From Occultella kanbiaonis (GTDB lineage: Bacteria; Actinomycetota; Actinomycetes; Actinomycetales; Beutenbergiaceae), in assembly GCF_009708215.1 (NCBI RefSeq), contig NZ_CP046175.1:4092001-4156000 (forward strand): DNA of 64,000 bases, read 5' to 3'. A program made the translations under genes and the position numbers. Each line of letters begins with the position of its first letter. Positions within the stretch are counted from its first letter, which is position 1. This document shows, one piece after another, positions 1-9,499 of the stretch. The notes beneath the pieces are model-generated. The model did no database searches, was not told the DNA's origin, and was given only the letters and a program-made list of their open reading frames with translations.

Positions 1-1099
1 CATTCGTCCACTCGGTGAATCCCTTGCCCCACCAGACGTCGTTCTCCTCCGTCGGGTGGAACTGCGGGAGGTAGAACGGCACGAAGCGAGCCGCAGGCAC
101 TCGTGGTGCGTCAAGGGTGAACCGGGTCCACCCCTCCTCCGCGGCCGGGTGCTCCCGGACATGGCGGGTGTCCTCGACGGTCAGGCCAGCCTCCCGGCTG
201 AGGATCCCGATCGAGCGCTCCAGCGCGTGCGCCGTGGTGCCATCGATGTGTGCGGACCGCTCGTCCTCGAAGTCCGCCGCCGTGAGGTTCAGCGACCTCA
301 GACCCTGGAGGACGAACGCCCGGACCCAGTACATCGAACCGGCCGCGAACCGGAGGTCGTCATGGACGACGTCGAGCTCGATGCGGCGTAGGAGTTCGCG
401 CGTGATCGGCTCGTCGGCCCCCCAGTGCTCGGGTCCCACGACGTTGCCCTCCGCGGTGACCAGCCCGAGGTTCGGGTCCTCGGCGAAAGCGCCGAGGATC
501 GCGCGGATCCGGTCACCGTCGCCGACGAGTTCCTCGATGAAACCGGCCCGCCAGGCGTCACCAGAACCCTCAAGATCGACTCGCTCGGTACGCCATGCGC
601 TCTTCTTGGTGTGCATCTTGAGCACGAGTTCGTATGGGTCGAGGATTCCGGCGTTGACGACCTGAACCAGGGGGAAGATGTCGCGGCCGCGGTTCTCGGT
701 GTCGAACGAGACGCAGTTGCGCAGCATCGGTGCCGACACGCCGGCCAGGTTCACCGCCTTCCCCGAGGAGTTGGTGACGACCAGGTCGAACTCGACCGGC
801 ATCGCGGCGAGTCGCTCGAGCAGCTCCGGCAGGAGCTCGGGGTAGAAGACGTGGACAAGGACCGCGACCCGGGCGGGCTCGTCCAGCGGTAGCTGCGGAT
901 CGATCCGCCAGCTGTCCGGGTGGCCCGACGCCTTGCGACCCGCCCCGCGGCGTAGCCAGGCCCCGAAGTCGACGGCGGCGCGCGAGGAATCACGACCCGG
1001 CAACGTGCCATCCTGGAGATAGGTGACAACAGCGCCCTTGGCGATTCCGCGGTAGCGCGCCAGCCTGCGGCGCACTCCGGCAACCGTGATCCGTCTCAT
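1..1099 (-). CDS. RgpF-type glycosyltransferase fused to WbsX-like domain (partial)
   Basis: The start lies inside the window (ATG at 1099, GGAGG about five bases upstream) and the gene runs off the left edge, so about 366 N-terminal codons are visible. Residues about 65-310 match the rhamnan synthesis F family (PF05045), including NRGRDIFPL near residue 135 and KMHTKKS near 160. A second domain opens near residue 340 with FVPFYLPQFHPTEEND followed by WWGKGFTEWTN, the hallmark start of WbsX-type (PF14307, GH99-like) glycosyltransferase domains. RgpF proteins add or modify rhamnose chains of wall polysaccharides at the cytoplasmic face. It is last in view of the wzm-wzt-methyltransferase-rgpF operon, 10 bp after the preceding stop. 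The fusion call is firm; the sugar specificity is unknown. Confidence 0.85.
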   Translation of the reverse strand, partial: MRRITVAGVRRRLARYRGIAKGAVVTYLQDGTLPGRDSSRAAVDFGAWLRRGAGRKASGHPDSWRIDPQLPLDEPARVAVLVHVFYPELLPELLERLAAMPVEFDLVVTNSSGKAVNLAGVSAPMLRNCVSFDTENRGRDIFPLVQVVNAGILDPYELVLKMHTKKSAWRTERVDLEGSGDAWRAGFIEELVGDGDRIRAILGAFAEDPNLGLVTAEGNVVGPEHWGADEPITRELLRRIELDVVHDDLRFAAGSMYWVRAFVLQGLRSLNLTAADFEDERSAHIDGTTAHALERSIGILSREAGLTVEDTRHVREHPAAEEGWTRFTLDAPRVPAARFVPFYLPQFHPTEENDVWWGKGFTEWTN

Positions 1100-1109
1100 C
1101 GATCCTCCG

Positions 1110-1934
1110 TTACAGCCACTCGTCAATCTCCTGCCGGTACATCGCCCGCACGACCTCACCGATCCTGTCGCCACCGGGGCCGGTGGAGGGATCGGTCACC
1201 AAGGTCCGCTTGACGAACGGGAATCCGCGCTGCAACAGCGTCCGCCACGCGCCGAGCGTCGGATTGACCGCATCCTGCGTCACGTCGTGCGAGCGGAACC
1301 GGGCTGTGGGTGCGTAGCCACCCGCCACGCAGGCCCGGCTCAGCCCCAGCTCATAGCGCATCACCACGTCCATCTTCGTGGGCTCCACCCTCACGTTCGC
1401 GAAGAAGTCCCTGAGGGCGGGCTCCGCGAGGATGCCGCGCCGGAATCCGACGAAGTAGCTCTGGAAGTGATGTGCGATCTGCCACGAGTCGGTCAACGTC
1501 CAGACATCGGCCCCGGTGCTCTCGTAGTCCGCGAGCAGGTCATCGATGGGCGCGAACGGGCCGACCATCGAGTCGTTGGTCAGGACCACGTGCTCCAGCC
1601 GGGTCACCTCCGGGAACCGGTCGAGTCCGACGGTCCAGGATCCGAAGTCGTACCCGAGGTTCTCCCTGCGAGTGACCACAACGCCCTCCGGCGGCGGCAC
1701 GGTCCAGACCAGCTCGGCCGGCGCCGTCGAGACCACCAGCGGCGTGTATCCGTTCGCCACGAACTGGCGGAGATACTCCGTCAGGGAGCGACCCACACGT
1801 CCGTCGGCGCTGTACTGCGCCACCACTGCGACCTTCGTCGCGGCGGCCAGCAGGCCCACGTCCCCGGACTCCACTCGCAGGTTCGCCCCAGGCCCGTCGA
1901 GGACCCGCGGCCGGTTCCGACCCCGCAACGGCAT
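1110..1934 (-). CDS. RgpF-like rhamnan synthesis glycosyltransferase
   Basis: A 274-residue protein of the rhamnan synthesis F family (PF05045). It shows the family pattern of a VVAQYS beta strand near residue 38, NLGYDFGSW near residue 95, and LTNDSMVGPF about 25 residues later. It lacks the WbsX domain of its downstream neighbour, so the two genes look like a short and a long version of the same activity. The start is ATG 1934, two bases after the stop of the upstream methyltransferase gene, which indicates translational coupling. It probably works on a cell-wall polysaccharide exported by the Wzm/Wzt pair encoded at the front of the operon. The N-terminal 35 residues are Arg/Gly-rich and may not belong to the fold. 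Confidence 0.8.
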   Translation of the reverse strand: MPLRGRNRPRVLDGPGANLRVESGDVGLLAAATKVAVVAQYSADGRVGRSLTEYLRQFVANGYTPLVVSTAPAELVWTVPPPEGVVVTRRENLGYDFGSWTVGLDRFPEVTRLEHVVLTNDSMVGPFAPIDDLLADYESTGADVWTLTDSWQIAHHFQSYFVGFRRGILAEPALRDFFANVRVEPTKMDVVMRYELGLSRACVAGGYAPTARFRSHDVTQDAVNPTLGAWRTLLQRGFPFVKRTLVTDPSTGPGGDRIGEVVRAMYRQEIDEWL

Positions 1935-1936
1935 AC

Positions 1937-3226
1937 TCAGCGGCTCATCATTCGCCGGACGCCGCGGATCGGCGCGGTCAGACGCCAGGACACCGAACCA
2001 CGCATCAGCCGGATCTGCTCCCAGCTCTCCAGGAGCCGGCCGTTGGCCGAGGCCAGGTCGGTCGTCAGTCGCTCGAGTTCGGCGTTCGTCTCGACCGATT
2101 CACGACGCATCCGCTGTAGCGCGAGCCTGGCGCTCCGGTCGTTCTCGATGACCTCCGTCGCGGACCTGTCCACGGTCCTGTCCATCTCGTCCCGGAGCGC
2201 GGTGACCTCACCGCGGATGGCGTCGAGTTCCGCCTGGAGCTGGTCCCGCGAAGCGAGCGCATCCGCCAGGTAGGACTCGGCGAGCCGGTCCGAGCGTAGG
2301 TACGACGAGCTGCCCACGACCTCGCTGAACGGACGGAACCGCTCGGCCTTGTCGAGCACCACGACGGAGTCGTAGACGTGGACACCGTCGAGGTGTGTGG
2401 CCCAGACGCTTGTCCGGTCGACCGCCAGGTCATAGCGCGAGTGCTCGTCGTCGACGCGGTCCTTGACCCATTCGATGAACGTCCCCTCGCGCTTGAGCCC
2501 GCCCTCGTAGTAGTCCCAGTACGACGTGTGGCAGTCCTCGGTGATGAACGTGCCGCCGTCGAGCAGCAGGGGAAACAGGGTCTCGGCCGTGACGATCTGC
2601 TGCCCCATCGTGTGGCCACCGTCATCGATGATGACGTCGAACGGCCCGTACTGGTCGTTGATGCGGCGGAGGACCTCGGGGTCCTCCTGGTCGCCCAGTT
2701 CCACAACGTAGCGGCCGTCCACTGCGCGCACGGCGGCCTCGTCGACGTCGAGACCGACGATCGTCGCCTCGGCACCGAAGTACCGTTGCCACATGTCGAG
2801 GCCACCGCCGCGGTAGACGCCGATCTCAAGCACTCGGACCGCCCTGCCCCGGTACCGCTCGAGGTGGCGGTGATACACGGGGAAGTAGTGGATCCACTTG
2901 TCGAGGATGGCGCCCGACCGGTGCGCGAGATAGTGCGCGTACAGCGGGTTCGACGACAACTCCTCGGCGGCTCCCGAGAAGTAGAACGCCGCGCGATAGC
3001 ACTCGTTCGCGTGATCATGGGGCAACGCATGATCGCGGAAGGCGTCGCCGAGGCCGCGAGCCCGCTCGGCCGCAGTCGGGGCAGCGAGGGCACTCGTCAG
3101 GTCCCCCAACACCTCGGCGGACGGCTCCCAGTTGGCGGTCAGCGCCGCGAGTGCCTGGTCACCGTCGTCCATCGAGAGCAGGAACAGTGCCCGCGACACG
3201 TCGGCCAGTTGAATGCTTTCGGTCAT
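1937..3226 (-). CDS. Class I SAM-dependent methyltransferase with C-terminal coiled coil
   Basis: The start is placed at ATG 3226 because it overlaps the wzt stop as ATGA; an upstream in-frame start would add 13 residues that look non-coding. The protein is 429 residues. Motif I is VLEIGVYRGGG (near residue 130), followed by VGLDVD and FDVIIDDGGH, typical of the MycE/cephalosporin-hydroxylase-like methyltransferases that modify sugars. Residues about 310-400 are charged, with heptad character, and suggest a coiled coil. The tail contains the SVSWRLTAPIRGVRRMM pattern often seen at the ends of polysaccharide-synthesis enzymes. In ABC-exported glycans such methyltransferases can cap the chain and set its length; that role is inferred from position beside wzt. 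Confidence 0.8.
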   Translation of the reverse strand: MTESIQLADVSRALFLLSMDDGDQALAALTANWEPSAEVLGDLTSALAAPTAAERARGLGDAFRDHALPHDHANECYRAAFYFSGAAEELSSNPLYAHYLAHRSGAILDKWIHYFPVYHRHLERYRGRAVRVLEIGVYRGGGLDMWQRYFGAEATIVGLDVDEAAVRAVDGRYVVELGDQEDPEVLRRINDQYGPFDVIIDDGGHTMGQQIVTAETLFPLLLDGGTFITEDCHTSYWDYYEGGLKREGTFIEWVKDRVDDEHSRYDLAVDRTSVWATHLDGVHVYDSVVVLDKAERFRPFSEVVGSSSYLRSDRLAESYLADALASRDQLQAELDAIRGEVTALRDEMDRTVDRSATEVIENDRSARLALQRMRRESVETNAELERLTTDLASANGRLLESWEQIRLMRGSVSWRLTAPIRGVRRMMSR

Positions 3227-4491
3227 GCTTTTCCTTCCACCGGTAGCGACGGCTCGGCACTCCATCGTCCGAGCATCCGTGTGAGGCCAGGCTCACGCAC
3301 AGCGTGGTCGGCGCGGACCCGGAGCTCGGTCTCGCGGTCCGAGTAGTCATAGGTGTGACCCTTGTCCACGATCGCCGTACTGATGTTGAACGCCCCCGGC
3401 TGCAGCGGCAGCGCCGCACTGTAGAAGTCGACGAAGCCCTCGCCCGGCTCGATGTCGTACCGGCGATCGTCCTGCATCGAGTTCGGCCCGGCGACCGTGA
3501 TGCCCGACTCATGGATGAACGCGAGTCCGAACGTCACGTCCTCCAGCGATCGCGTACTCCGATAGTGCACCCGGACGGTGCACTCCTCGCCCGGCGTGAC
3601 GAACCCGACCTCGGCCCCGGACGCATCGTGCAGCGTCACCTTGGTCATCCGGATCTCGCCGGATCCCTGGCGCGGGATCGGCACCGCGACCTCGTCGCCG
3701 ACGTCGCCCGGTTCGCCACCGGCCGCCGCATCGGCTTCGGCCCTGGCCGCCGACTCCTTGGCGTTGACGTCCAGGAGGTAGCCGTCGATCACGTCGCTGA
3801 CGTCGCCGAGGGCCCGGGGGCGTCCGTGGTCGAGCCAGATGCCCTGGTCGCAGAGCTCGGCCGCCAGCGTGAGCGAGTGGGTGACCAGCACGATCGTGGT
3901 GCCTCTGCGCCGGAGCTCGAAGAGGTGGTCGAAGCACTTGCGCTGGAACTCCTCGTCGCCCACCGCGATGATCTCGTCGACGATGAGGATCTCCGGGTCC
4001 AGCGTCACCGCGACGCTGAATCCGAGCCGGACGTACATACCGGAGGAGTAGACCTTCACGGGCGAGTCGATGAACTCTCCGATCCCGGCGAAGTCGATGA
4101 TCTGGTCCATCGACCGGTCGATCTGCTTCTTGGAGAGCCCGAGGATCGCGCCGTTCAGATAGATGTTCTCGCGCCCTGTGAGTTCACCATGGAAGCCCGC
4201 ACCGAGCTCGAGCAGCGCCGAGACCCGACCGTCGACGAGGACCTGCCCGGCGGACGGCCGGTAGACGCCGGCCAGGATCTTCAGCAGCGTCGATTTGCCG
4301 GACCCGTTGTGTCCGACCAACCCGAAGGTCGAACCGCGGGGGACCTCGAACGAGACATCCCGGAGCGCGTGGAAGTCGTGGACGCCCCTGGACTTGCCGC
4401 GGACGAACATCTCCTTGATCGAGTTGCGCCGCTCGGTCTGGAGTCGGAAGGTCTTGCTGAGGTGATCGACCTTGATGGCGATGTCGGTCAT
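3223..4491 (-). CDS. wzt: Polysaccharide ABC transporter ATP-binding protein with Wzt C-terminal domain
   Basis: A 422-residue ATPase subunit for wall polysaccharide export. Walker A is GHNGSGKST at 60-68, the signature is YSSGM at 148-152 and Walker B is ILIVDE at 168-173. Residues about 255-400 form the extra beta-rich Wzt_C domain that in O-antigen systems recognises the end of the finished glycan. A 25-residue Ala/Glu/Gly-rich linker separates the two. It overlaps the permease gene upstream (ATGA at 4488-4491) and the methyltransferase downstream in the same way, so the three should be made together. The presence of Wzt_C suggests recognition of a chain-terminating cap, possibly a methyl group added by the neighbour. 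Confidence 0.93.
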   Translation of the reverse strand: MTDIAIKVDHLSKTFRLQTERRNSIKEMFVRGKSRGVHDFHALRDVSFEVPRGSTFGLVGHNGSGKSTLLKILAGVYRPSAGQVLVDGRVSALLELGAGFHGELTGRENIYLNGAILGLSKKQIDRSMDQIIDFAGIGEFIDSPVKVYSSGMYVRLGFSVAVTLDPEILIVDEIIAVGDEEFQRKCFDHLFELRRRGTTIVLVTHSLTLAAELCDQGIWLDHGRPRALGDVSDVIDGYLLDVNAKESAARAEADAAAGGEPGDVGDEVAVPIPRQGSGEIRMTKVTLHDASGAEVGFVTPGEECTVRVHYRSTRSLEDVTFGLAFIHESGITVAGPNSMQDDRRYDIEPGEGFVDFYSAALPLQPGAFNISTAIVDKGHTYDYSDRETELRVRADHAVREPGLTRMLGRWSAEPSLPVEGKA

Positions 4492-5321
4492 AGCGCCTCG
4501 CTCAGGTCGCCGCCACGACGCTTCATCACGAACATCGCCCCCGCGAGGGCTACAACCGTCCAGATCGTCACGGAGATCCAGGTGCTGAGATCACCCGTGG
4601 TCAGGTCGTAGATGGCTGCCCGGAACAACTCCACGAATTGCGACAACGGACTGAATTCAACGATCGCACGCAGGGGAATTCCGTTCCATGACAGCGGGAC
4701 GATCTCCGGGTTGTAGATAATCGGCGTCAGATAGAAGAGGAGTTGCAACGCCACCGAAACGAGGTGGGCCAGGTCACGGTAATACACGTTCATCACCGAA
4801 ACAATCGTCGCAACCGACGCAGTGAATATCACGAAAAGGGCTAGCACAAGGGGTACCAACAACCAGGTCCACGACACGTTCAAGAGCACGACGAGCACGA
4901 TGGCGAGGATGCCGAGTTCGATAAGGCTCTGGATTCCGACCGCAAGCCCGGCACCCAGCACGGGCGCGTACGCGGGGAAGTAGATCTTCTGCAGGAGCGG
5001 GCCGCTACCGAGGAGGGCACCCATCCCGCCGTTCACGCACGATGAGAAGTACGACCAGAGCACGAGGCCGCAGAACAGCCAGACGACGAATATGCCCTCG
5101 TTGCCGTTGCCCATCGGCGGGGGGACCATCCGAAAGACGATCGAGAAGACGAGCGTATAGATCGCAAGGGTCGCCAGCGGAACGACGAGGGACCACGCCC
5201 AACCGAGCAGAGTTCCGTTGAACTTCGCCTTCAGGTCGCGGCGCCCGAAGTTGCTGATCAGATTCCACTGTCGCCAGATCGGTACCGATGGTCGGATCTC
5301 ACGAACGGACTCAGATGTCAC
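4488..5321 (-). CDS. wzm: Polysaccharide ABC-2 type permease
   Basis: A 277-residue integral membrane protein of the ABC-2 permease family, with a conserved amphipathic entry (WNLISNFGRRDLKAKFNGT) followed by about six hydrophobic segments. It pairs with the overlapping ATPase gene to form a Wzm/Wzt or TagGH-type exporter that moves lipid-linked polysaccharide across the cytoplasmic membrane. The start is GTG 5321. There is no Shine-Dalgarno, but TAGTGT lies six bases upstream, suggesting a leaderless operon transcript that begins at or next to this codon. It is therefore probably the first gene of the five-gene minus-strand operon. Confidence 0.92.
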   Translation of the reverse strand: MTSESVREIRPSVPIWRQWNLISNFGRRDLKAKFNGTLLGWAWSLVVPLATLAIYTLVFSIVFRMVPPPMGNGNEGIFVVWLFCGLVLWSYFSSCVNGGMGALLGSGPLLQKIYFPAYAPVLGAGLAVGIQSLIELGILAIVLVVLLNVSWTWLLVPLVLALFVIFTASVATIVSVMNVYYRDLAHLVSVALQLLFYLTPIIYNPEIVPLSWNGIPLRAIVEFSPLSQFVELFRAAIYDLTTGDLSTWISVTIWTVVALAGAMFVMKRRGGDLSEAL

Positions 5322-5327
5322 CGGTTC

Positions 5328-5333
5328 ACACTA
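5328..5333 (-). promoter_or_regulatory. Leaderless-type -10 element for wzm operon
   Basis: TAGTGT on the minus strand sits six bases before the wzm GTG and there is no ribosome-binding site. This matches the TAnnnT -10 plus short spacer of actinobacterial leaderless genes. Confidence 0.45.
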
Positions 5334-5394
5334 CCAGTCAGGCCGTGTAGCCCTTCCCTCGTGCAGGTCGCCGTGACCGACATCACGGTGCTGG

Positions 5395-6111
5395 TCACAC
5401 TGTGCTGGAAGGGCCGGCCCGACGGTCGCCGCCGGGCAGGATCTGGCAGATCAGGAACGCGGTCAGCGCGCTGAGGATCACTTGCTCGCCTCCGTCCTCG
5501 AGGAACGTGAGCGCGATGTCGATCGGCACGATCTCGACGAAAGGGTCGTGCAGGAAGTCCAGCGCGACGCCGCAGACGATGAGGGCGACGAAGTAGCCGG
5601 CGATCTTCCGGCTCAGGCGCTTGGTGACCTCGTCGGCCCGTCGATACCCGAGTGCGACCAGCAGGATGAGAGTCGCCCCGACGGCCGCGTACCAGATGAA
5701 CTCCCCGACGGATGTGGAGATGCCGAGATCGACCTGTTCGACGAGGTAGACGCTCATGCGCTCGTGGATCCGTCGGGAGTCGTCGACCAGGTAGTACGCC
5801 ATGACGACGGCCCATGCGAAGACCACGAAACTCCTGCGCCGCACCCAGAGGACGCCGAGGACCACGACGCACCAGAACTGCTTCAGCGACTGGTAACGCT
5901 CGCCGAGTCCGTGCTCGCTGCGGATATCCCATGGCCACGACTCCGGTGACTCGAGCCGGAAGTACAGGTAGGCGAGCATCAGGAACAGGTCCGCGGCGAT
6001 GAACAGCAGGGCAAGCACCTGGAGCTCTGGCCGGCGTAGCTCGAGGAAGTCGACGATGCGGCGCATCCGGCCCGGATCCACCCGTTCCGGCTCGGTCAGT
6101 ACTCTCGCCAT
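5395..6111 (-). CDS. Multi-pass membrane protein of unknown function
   Basis: The start is set at ATG 6111 because GGGGAGTGGAG lies just upstream; a longer reading from 6168 adds 19 unlikely residues. The protein has 238 residues, a cytoplasmic N-terminus with a possible amphipathic helix, and about six hydrophobic segments separated by short charged loops. One loop carries the pattern DDSRRIHERM. I do not recognise a family. It sits between the polysaccharide exporter operon and the secreted amidase, on the same strand as both, 73 bp before the exporter's start codon. An envelope role is possible but not shown by the sequence. Confidence 0.7.
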   Translation of the reverse strand: MARVLTEPERVDPGRMRRIVDFLELRRPELQVLALLFIAADLFLMLAYLYFRLESPESWPWDIRSEHGLGERYQSLKQFWCVVVLGVLWVRRRSFVVFAWAVVMAYYLVDDSRRIHERMSVYLVEQVDLGISTSVGEFIWYAAVGATLILLVALGYRRADEVTKRLSRKIAGYFVALIVCGVALDFLHDPFVEIVPIDIALTFLEDGGEQVILSALTAFLICQILPGGDRRAGPSSTV

Positions 6112-6169
6112 GCTCACTCCACTCCCCGAACGTGAACCGTGATTTTGCCACAGGCACGCCCGGGACACG

Positions 6170-8224
6170 TCACAGGCGGCGAACGCCCAGCGTGTCTCGC
6201 CCGTCGTCGTTCCAGTCGCCCACGAGCACGACGTCCGTGGCTCGACCGTAGAAGACGACGGTGCTCGCCGGACCCGACGAGAGTGAGTTGGCGATGAAGT
6301 ACTGGTTCGCGCGTCGCACGGCCAAGGTGTCCGTGCCGTTGCCGTCCCAGTCCCCGGTGAGCACGACGTCGGTGTTGCGTCCGTAGGCGACCTCGCGATC
6401 AGCGACGCCCCCGGTCAGGGAGTTTCGGAAATAGTAGATGTTCCCTCGCCGAACGCCGAGCGTGTCCGTGCCGTTCCCGTCCCAGTCGCCGACGACGACC
6501 TGATCGGTTGCGCGTCCGTAGGGGATGACGCGGTCCGCGGTCCCGCTGCCCATGGTGTTCATGATGTAGTACATGTTGCCGCGCCGAACGGCGAAGGTGT
6601 CCCGCCCGTCCCCGTTCCAGTCCCCGACGAGGACGACGTCCCCCGGGCGACCGAACGCGACGACGGTGGCGGCCTCCGAGTAACCGTTCGTGTTCGTCAG
6701 GTAGAAGAGCTGGTTGACCCTGGTCGCGACGGTGTCGACACCGTCTCCGTCCCAGTCGCCGACGTAGACGTTGGCACCTCGCTGCCCGTACCGGAACCGG
6801 ACGTCGGCCGTGGTGGTGAACTCGTTCGCGAGGTAGAAGAGGTTGGGCAACTGGCTGCTGACCATCATGCTGAGCTGGTCGATCTGCGTCCTGATCAGGC
6901 CAGGGCACGCCGTCTGCGCGACGTCGCGGTGGCCAAAGATCCGAGGCAGCTCCACCCCGCTCGGCACGACCCCGGTACCGGTCGAGACCAGCCCGCTTCG
7001 CGCCGTCATGTCGAGGCCCGCGCGACCGAACTGCCAGGCGATGACGTTGGCGACCGAACGGAGCACCGTGCTCGAGGCGGGCGCCTCCGTGTAGGTGCCC
7101 ATCACGGACACGCCCATCGTGTGGGTGTTCATCGGCCGGGCATGGCCGCCGATGGTCATCTGCCCGGGCGCCGCGGTACGCGAGCCTGTGCGTCCCTCGA
7201 AGATCCGGCCGAACTTGTCGACGAGGAAGTTGTACCCGATGTCACCCCAGTCCCGAGTGATCGCGTGGTAGCGGTAGATGCTCCTGATGATCGAGGCGGA
7301 CTGGTCGGCCGTGTAGTTGTTGGTCCCGGCCGTGTGGTGGATGACTGCCGCCTGCAGTCCGGCATAGGAGGGCCGCCACGTCATGATCGTCTCGTCGGCG
7401 CCCCACTGCGCACGGGTGTAGACGCCAGGATTGGGCAGGTTCACCCCCGACGTGGCAGCCGCCGTCGTGGCCAAGGGCTCCGCCGCGTCGGTCCCGGGTG
7501 CGGCAGCCACCGATGCGGCGGCCGCCGTCGCACTCGCCGGGGTCGAGATCTCGCTCGTCGGGTCCGCCGCGAGCGCGGCTTCCGTCCGCTCGCCCATCGG
7601 CACCGCCGTCAGGTCGGCGTCCGGCAACGTGGCCGGGGCCTCGCCCGGATCGGAACTGACCTGTGCATCCTCCGACGGGTCCGCTGGGATCAGCGTCAGG
7701 CCGAGGTCGGCCGGAAGTTCTGCGGCCGGACCGGTGACCTGCACCTGCACGGCCTCGGCGCCACCGGTGACGAAGGGGTCCGTCCCGGCAACCGCCTGAC
7801 CGCCCTCGGCGCCTTCGTCACTCTCGGTCTCCAGCCAGTCCGACCAGACCCCGCCCTCGAGCACCCGAATGAATACGTGCGCGTCCTCCGCCAGGTTCTC
7901 CCCATCACGCCAAGTCACCGCGGCGACGAGGAACGTGTCGGTCGCCGTCGGCACGGTCAGTACGGCAGGCGTCCCCGACGCGGCGTTGGGCGCGAGGCGC
8001 GAACTCGAGGCGGGCGCGAGTCCTGCCGCACCGGCCGCCGTCGTCGTCCCCGACGCATCCGTGAGCGAGATCACCTCCACCGCGGCCGAGGTGTCCGGCG
8101 CGTCCGTGCTGTCACGGCCCGGCGGGTCCGGCAGAGCTGATGCCGTTGCCGAACCGGAGGCAGCGAGCGCGACGGCCAGGACGGCCACGGAAAGGGCTGT
8201 CGGAACCGTTCTGGTGTTACGCAT
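6170..8224 (-). CDS. Secreted PGRP-type N-acetylmuramoyl-L-alanine amidase with FG-GAP-like repeats
   Basis: Start ATG 8224 has GGGGGAG upstream and gives a 684-residue precursor with a clean signal peptide (Ala-rich core ending ASGSATASA). Residues about 35-265 are Ala/Thr/Asp-rich with a beta-strand-containing section. The catalytic PGRP/amidase domain spans about 270-460, with zinc-ligand motifs VIHHTAGT and GHRDVAQTACPG and the HTMGVSVMG strand between them. The C-terminal 200 residues are five copies of a 45-residue module containing GDWxGxGxDT, which resembles a calcium-binding FG-GAP/integrin-like loop. It should cleave stem peptides from muramic acid outside the cell, with the repeats acting as a wall- or glycan-binding surface. 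The same module recurs in the protein at 23801-24784. Confidence 0.88.
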   Translation of the reverse strand: MRNTRTVPTALSVAVLAVALAASGSATASALPDPPGRDSTDAPDTSAAVEVISLTDASGTTTAAGAAGLAPASSSRLAPNAASGTPAVLTVPTATDTFLVAAVTWRDGENLAEDAHVFIRVLEGGVWSDWLETESDEGAEGGQAVAGTDPFVTGGAEAVQVQVTGPAAELPADLGLTLIPADPSEDAQVSSDPGEAPATLPDADLTAVPMGERTEAALAADPTSEISTPASATAAAASVAAAPGTDAAEPLATTAAATSGVNLPNPGVYTRAQWGADETIMTWRPSYAGLQAAVIHHTAGTNNYTADQSASIIRSIYRYHAITRDWGDIGYNFLVDKFGRIFEGRTGSRTAAPGQMTIGGHARPMNTHTMGVSVMGTYTEAPASSTVLRSVANVIAWQFGRAGLDMTARSGLVSTGTGVVPSGVELPRIFGHRDVAQTACPGLIRTQIDQLSMMVSSQLPNLFYLANEFTTTADVRFRYGQRGANVYVGDWDGDGVDTVATRVNQLFYLTNTNGYSEAATVVAFGRPGDVVLVGDWNGDGRDTFAVRRGNMYYIMNTMGSGTADRVIPYGRATDQVVVGDWDGNGTDTLGVRRGNIYYFRNSLTGGVADREVAYGRNTDVVLTGDWDGNGTDTLAVRRANQYFIANSLSSGPASTVVFYGRATDVVLVGDWNDDGRDTLGVRRL
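6180..6800 (-). repeat. Five tandem 45-residue FG-GAP-like modules (in amidase)
   Basis: The 3' end of the amidase gene encodes five diverged copies of a 45-codon unit with the core (V)GDW(N/D)G(D/N)G(x)DT(x)(A/G)VRR. Copies share the YGR-xxD-V linker and a YY-aromatic strand. Confidence 0.8.
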
Positions 8225-8246
8225 GGATCTCCCCCGGACTGTGTGG

Positions 8247-8275
8247 TTTATCCACCATCGTGCATGGACAGTCAA
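8247..8275 (-). promoter_or_regulatory. Sigma-A-like promoter for the amidase gene
   Basis: On the minus strand TTGACT (8270-8275) and GATAAA (8247-8252) are separated by 17 bases, and the start codon with its GGGGGAG site follows about 25 bases downstream. The rest of the 234-bp divergent gap (8225-8458) also contains TTGACG at 8318-8323 on the plus strand, without a well-spaced -10. Confidence 0.55.
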
Positions 8276-8449
8276 CTCGACGGTCATTTTGATCGGCGCG
8301 GCGCGTAGATCTCGGCGTTGACGGTAGCGAATCGGTCTCGTTTTCGAGGGTAGCGTGCCCGCGTGGCGGGCGGCGGGTTGGACCTACCATGGTTCGGGCC
8401 GTCCCTGACGGCTCCCTGTCCAGGTCAAGAGCGGAACAACTACTTCTAG

Positions 8450-9454
<1,005 letters not shown>

Positions 9455-9471
9455 TCACCGCGCGCAGTCGT

Positions 9472-9499
9472 CCCGCTGGGGCCGGTCGGCCTCAGCGGG
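9472..9499. terminator. Bidirectional hairpin between rfbB and wbbL
   Basis: CCCGCTGGGGCC (9472-9483) pairs with GGCCTCAGCGGG (9488-9499) around a 4-base loop, with one G-U wobble in 12 pairs. It sits between convergent genes and contains the wbbL stop codon, so it could end transcripts from both sides. Confidence 0.65.
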
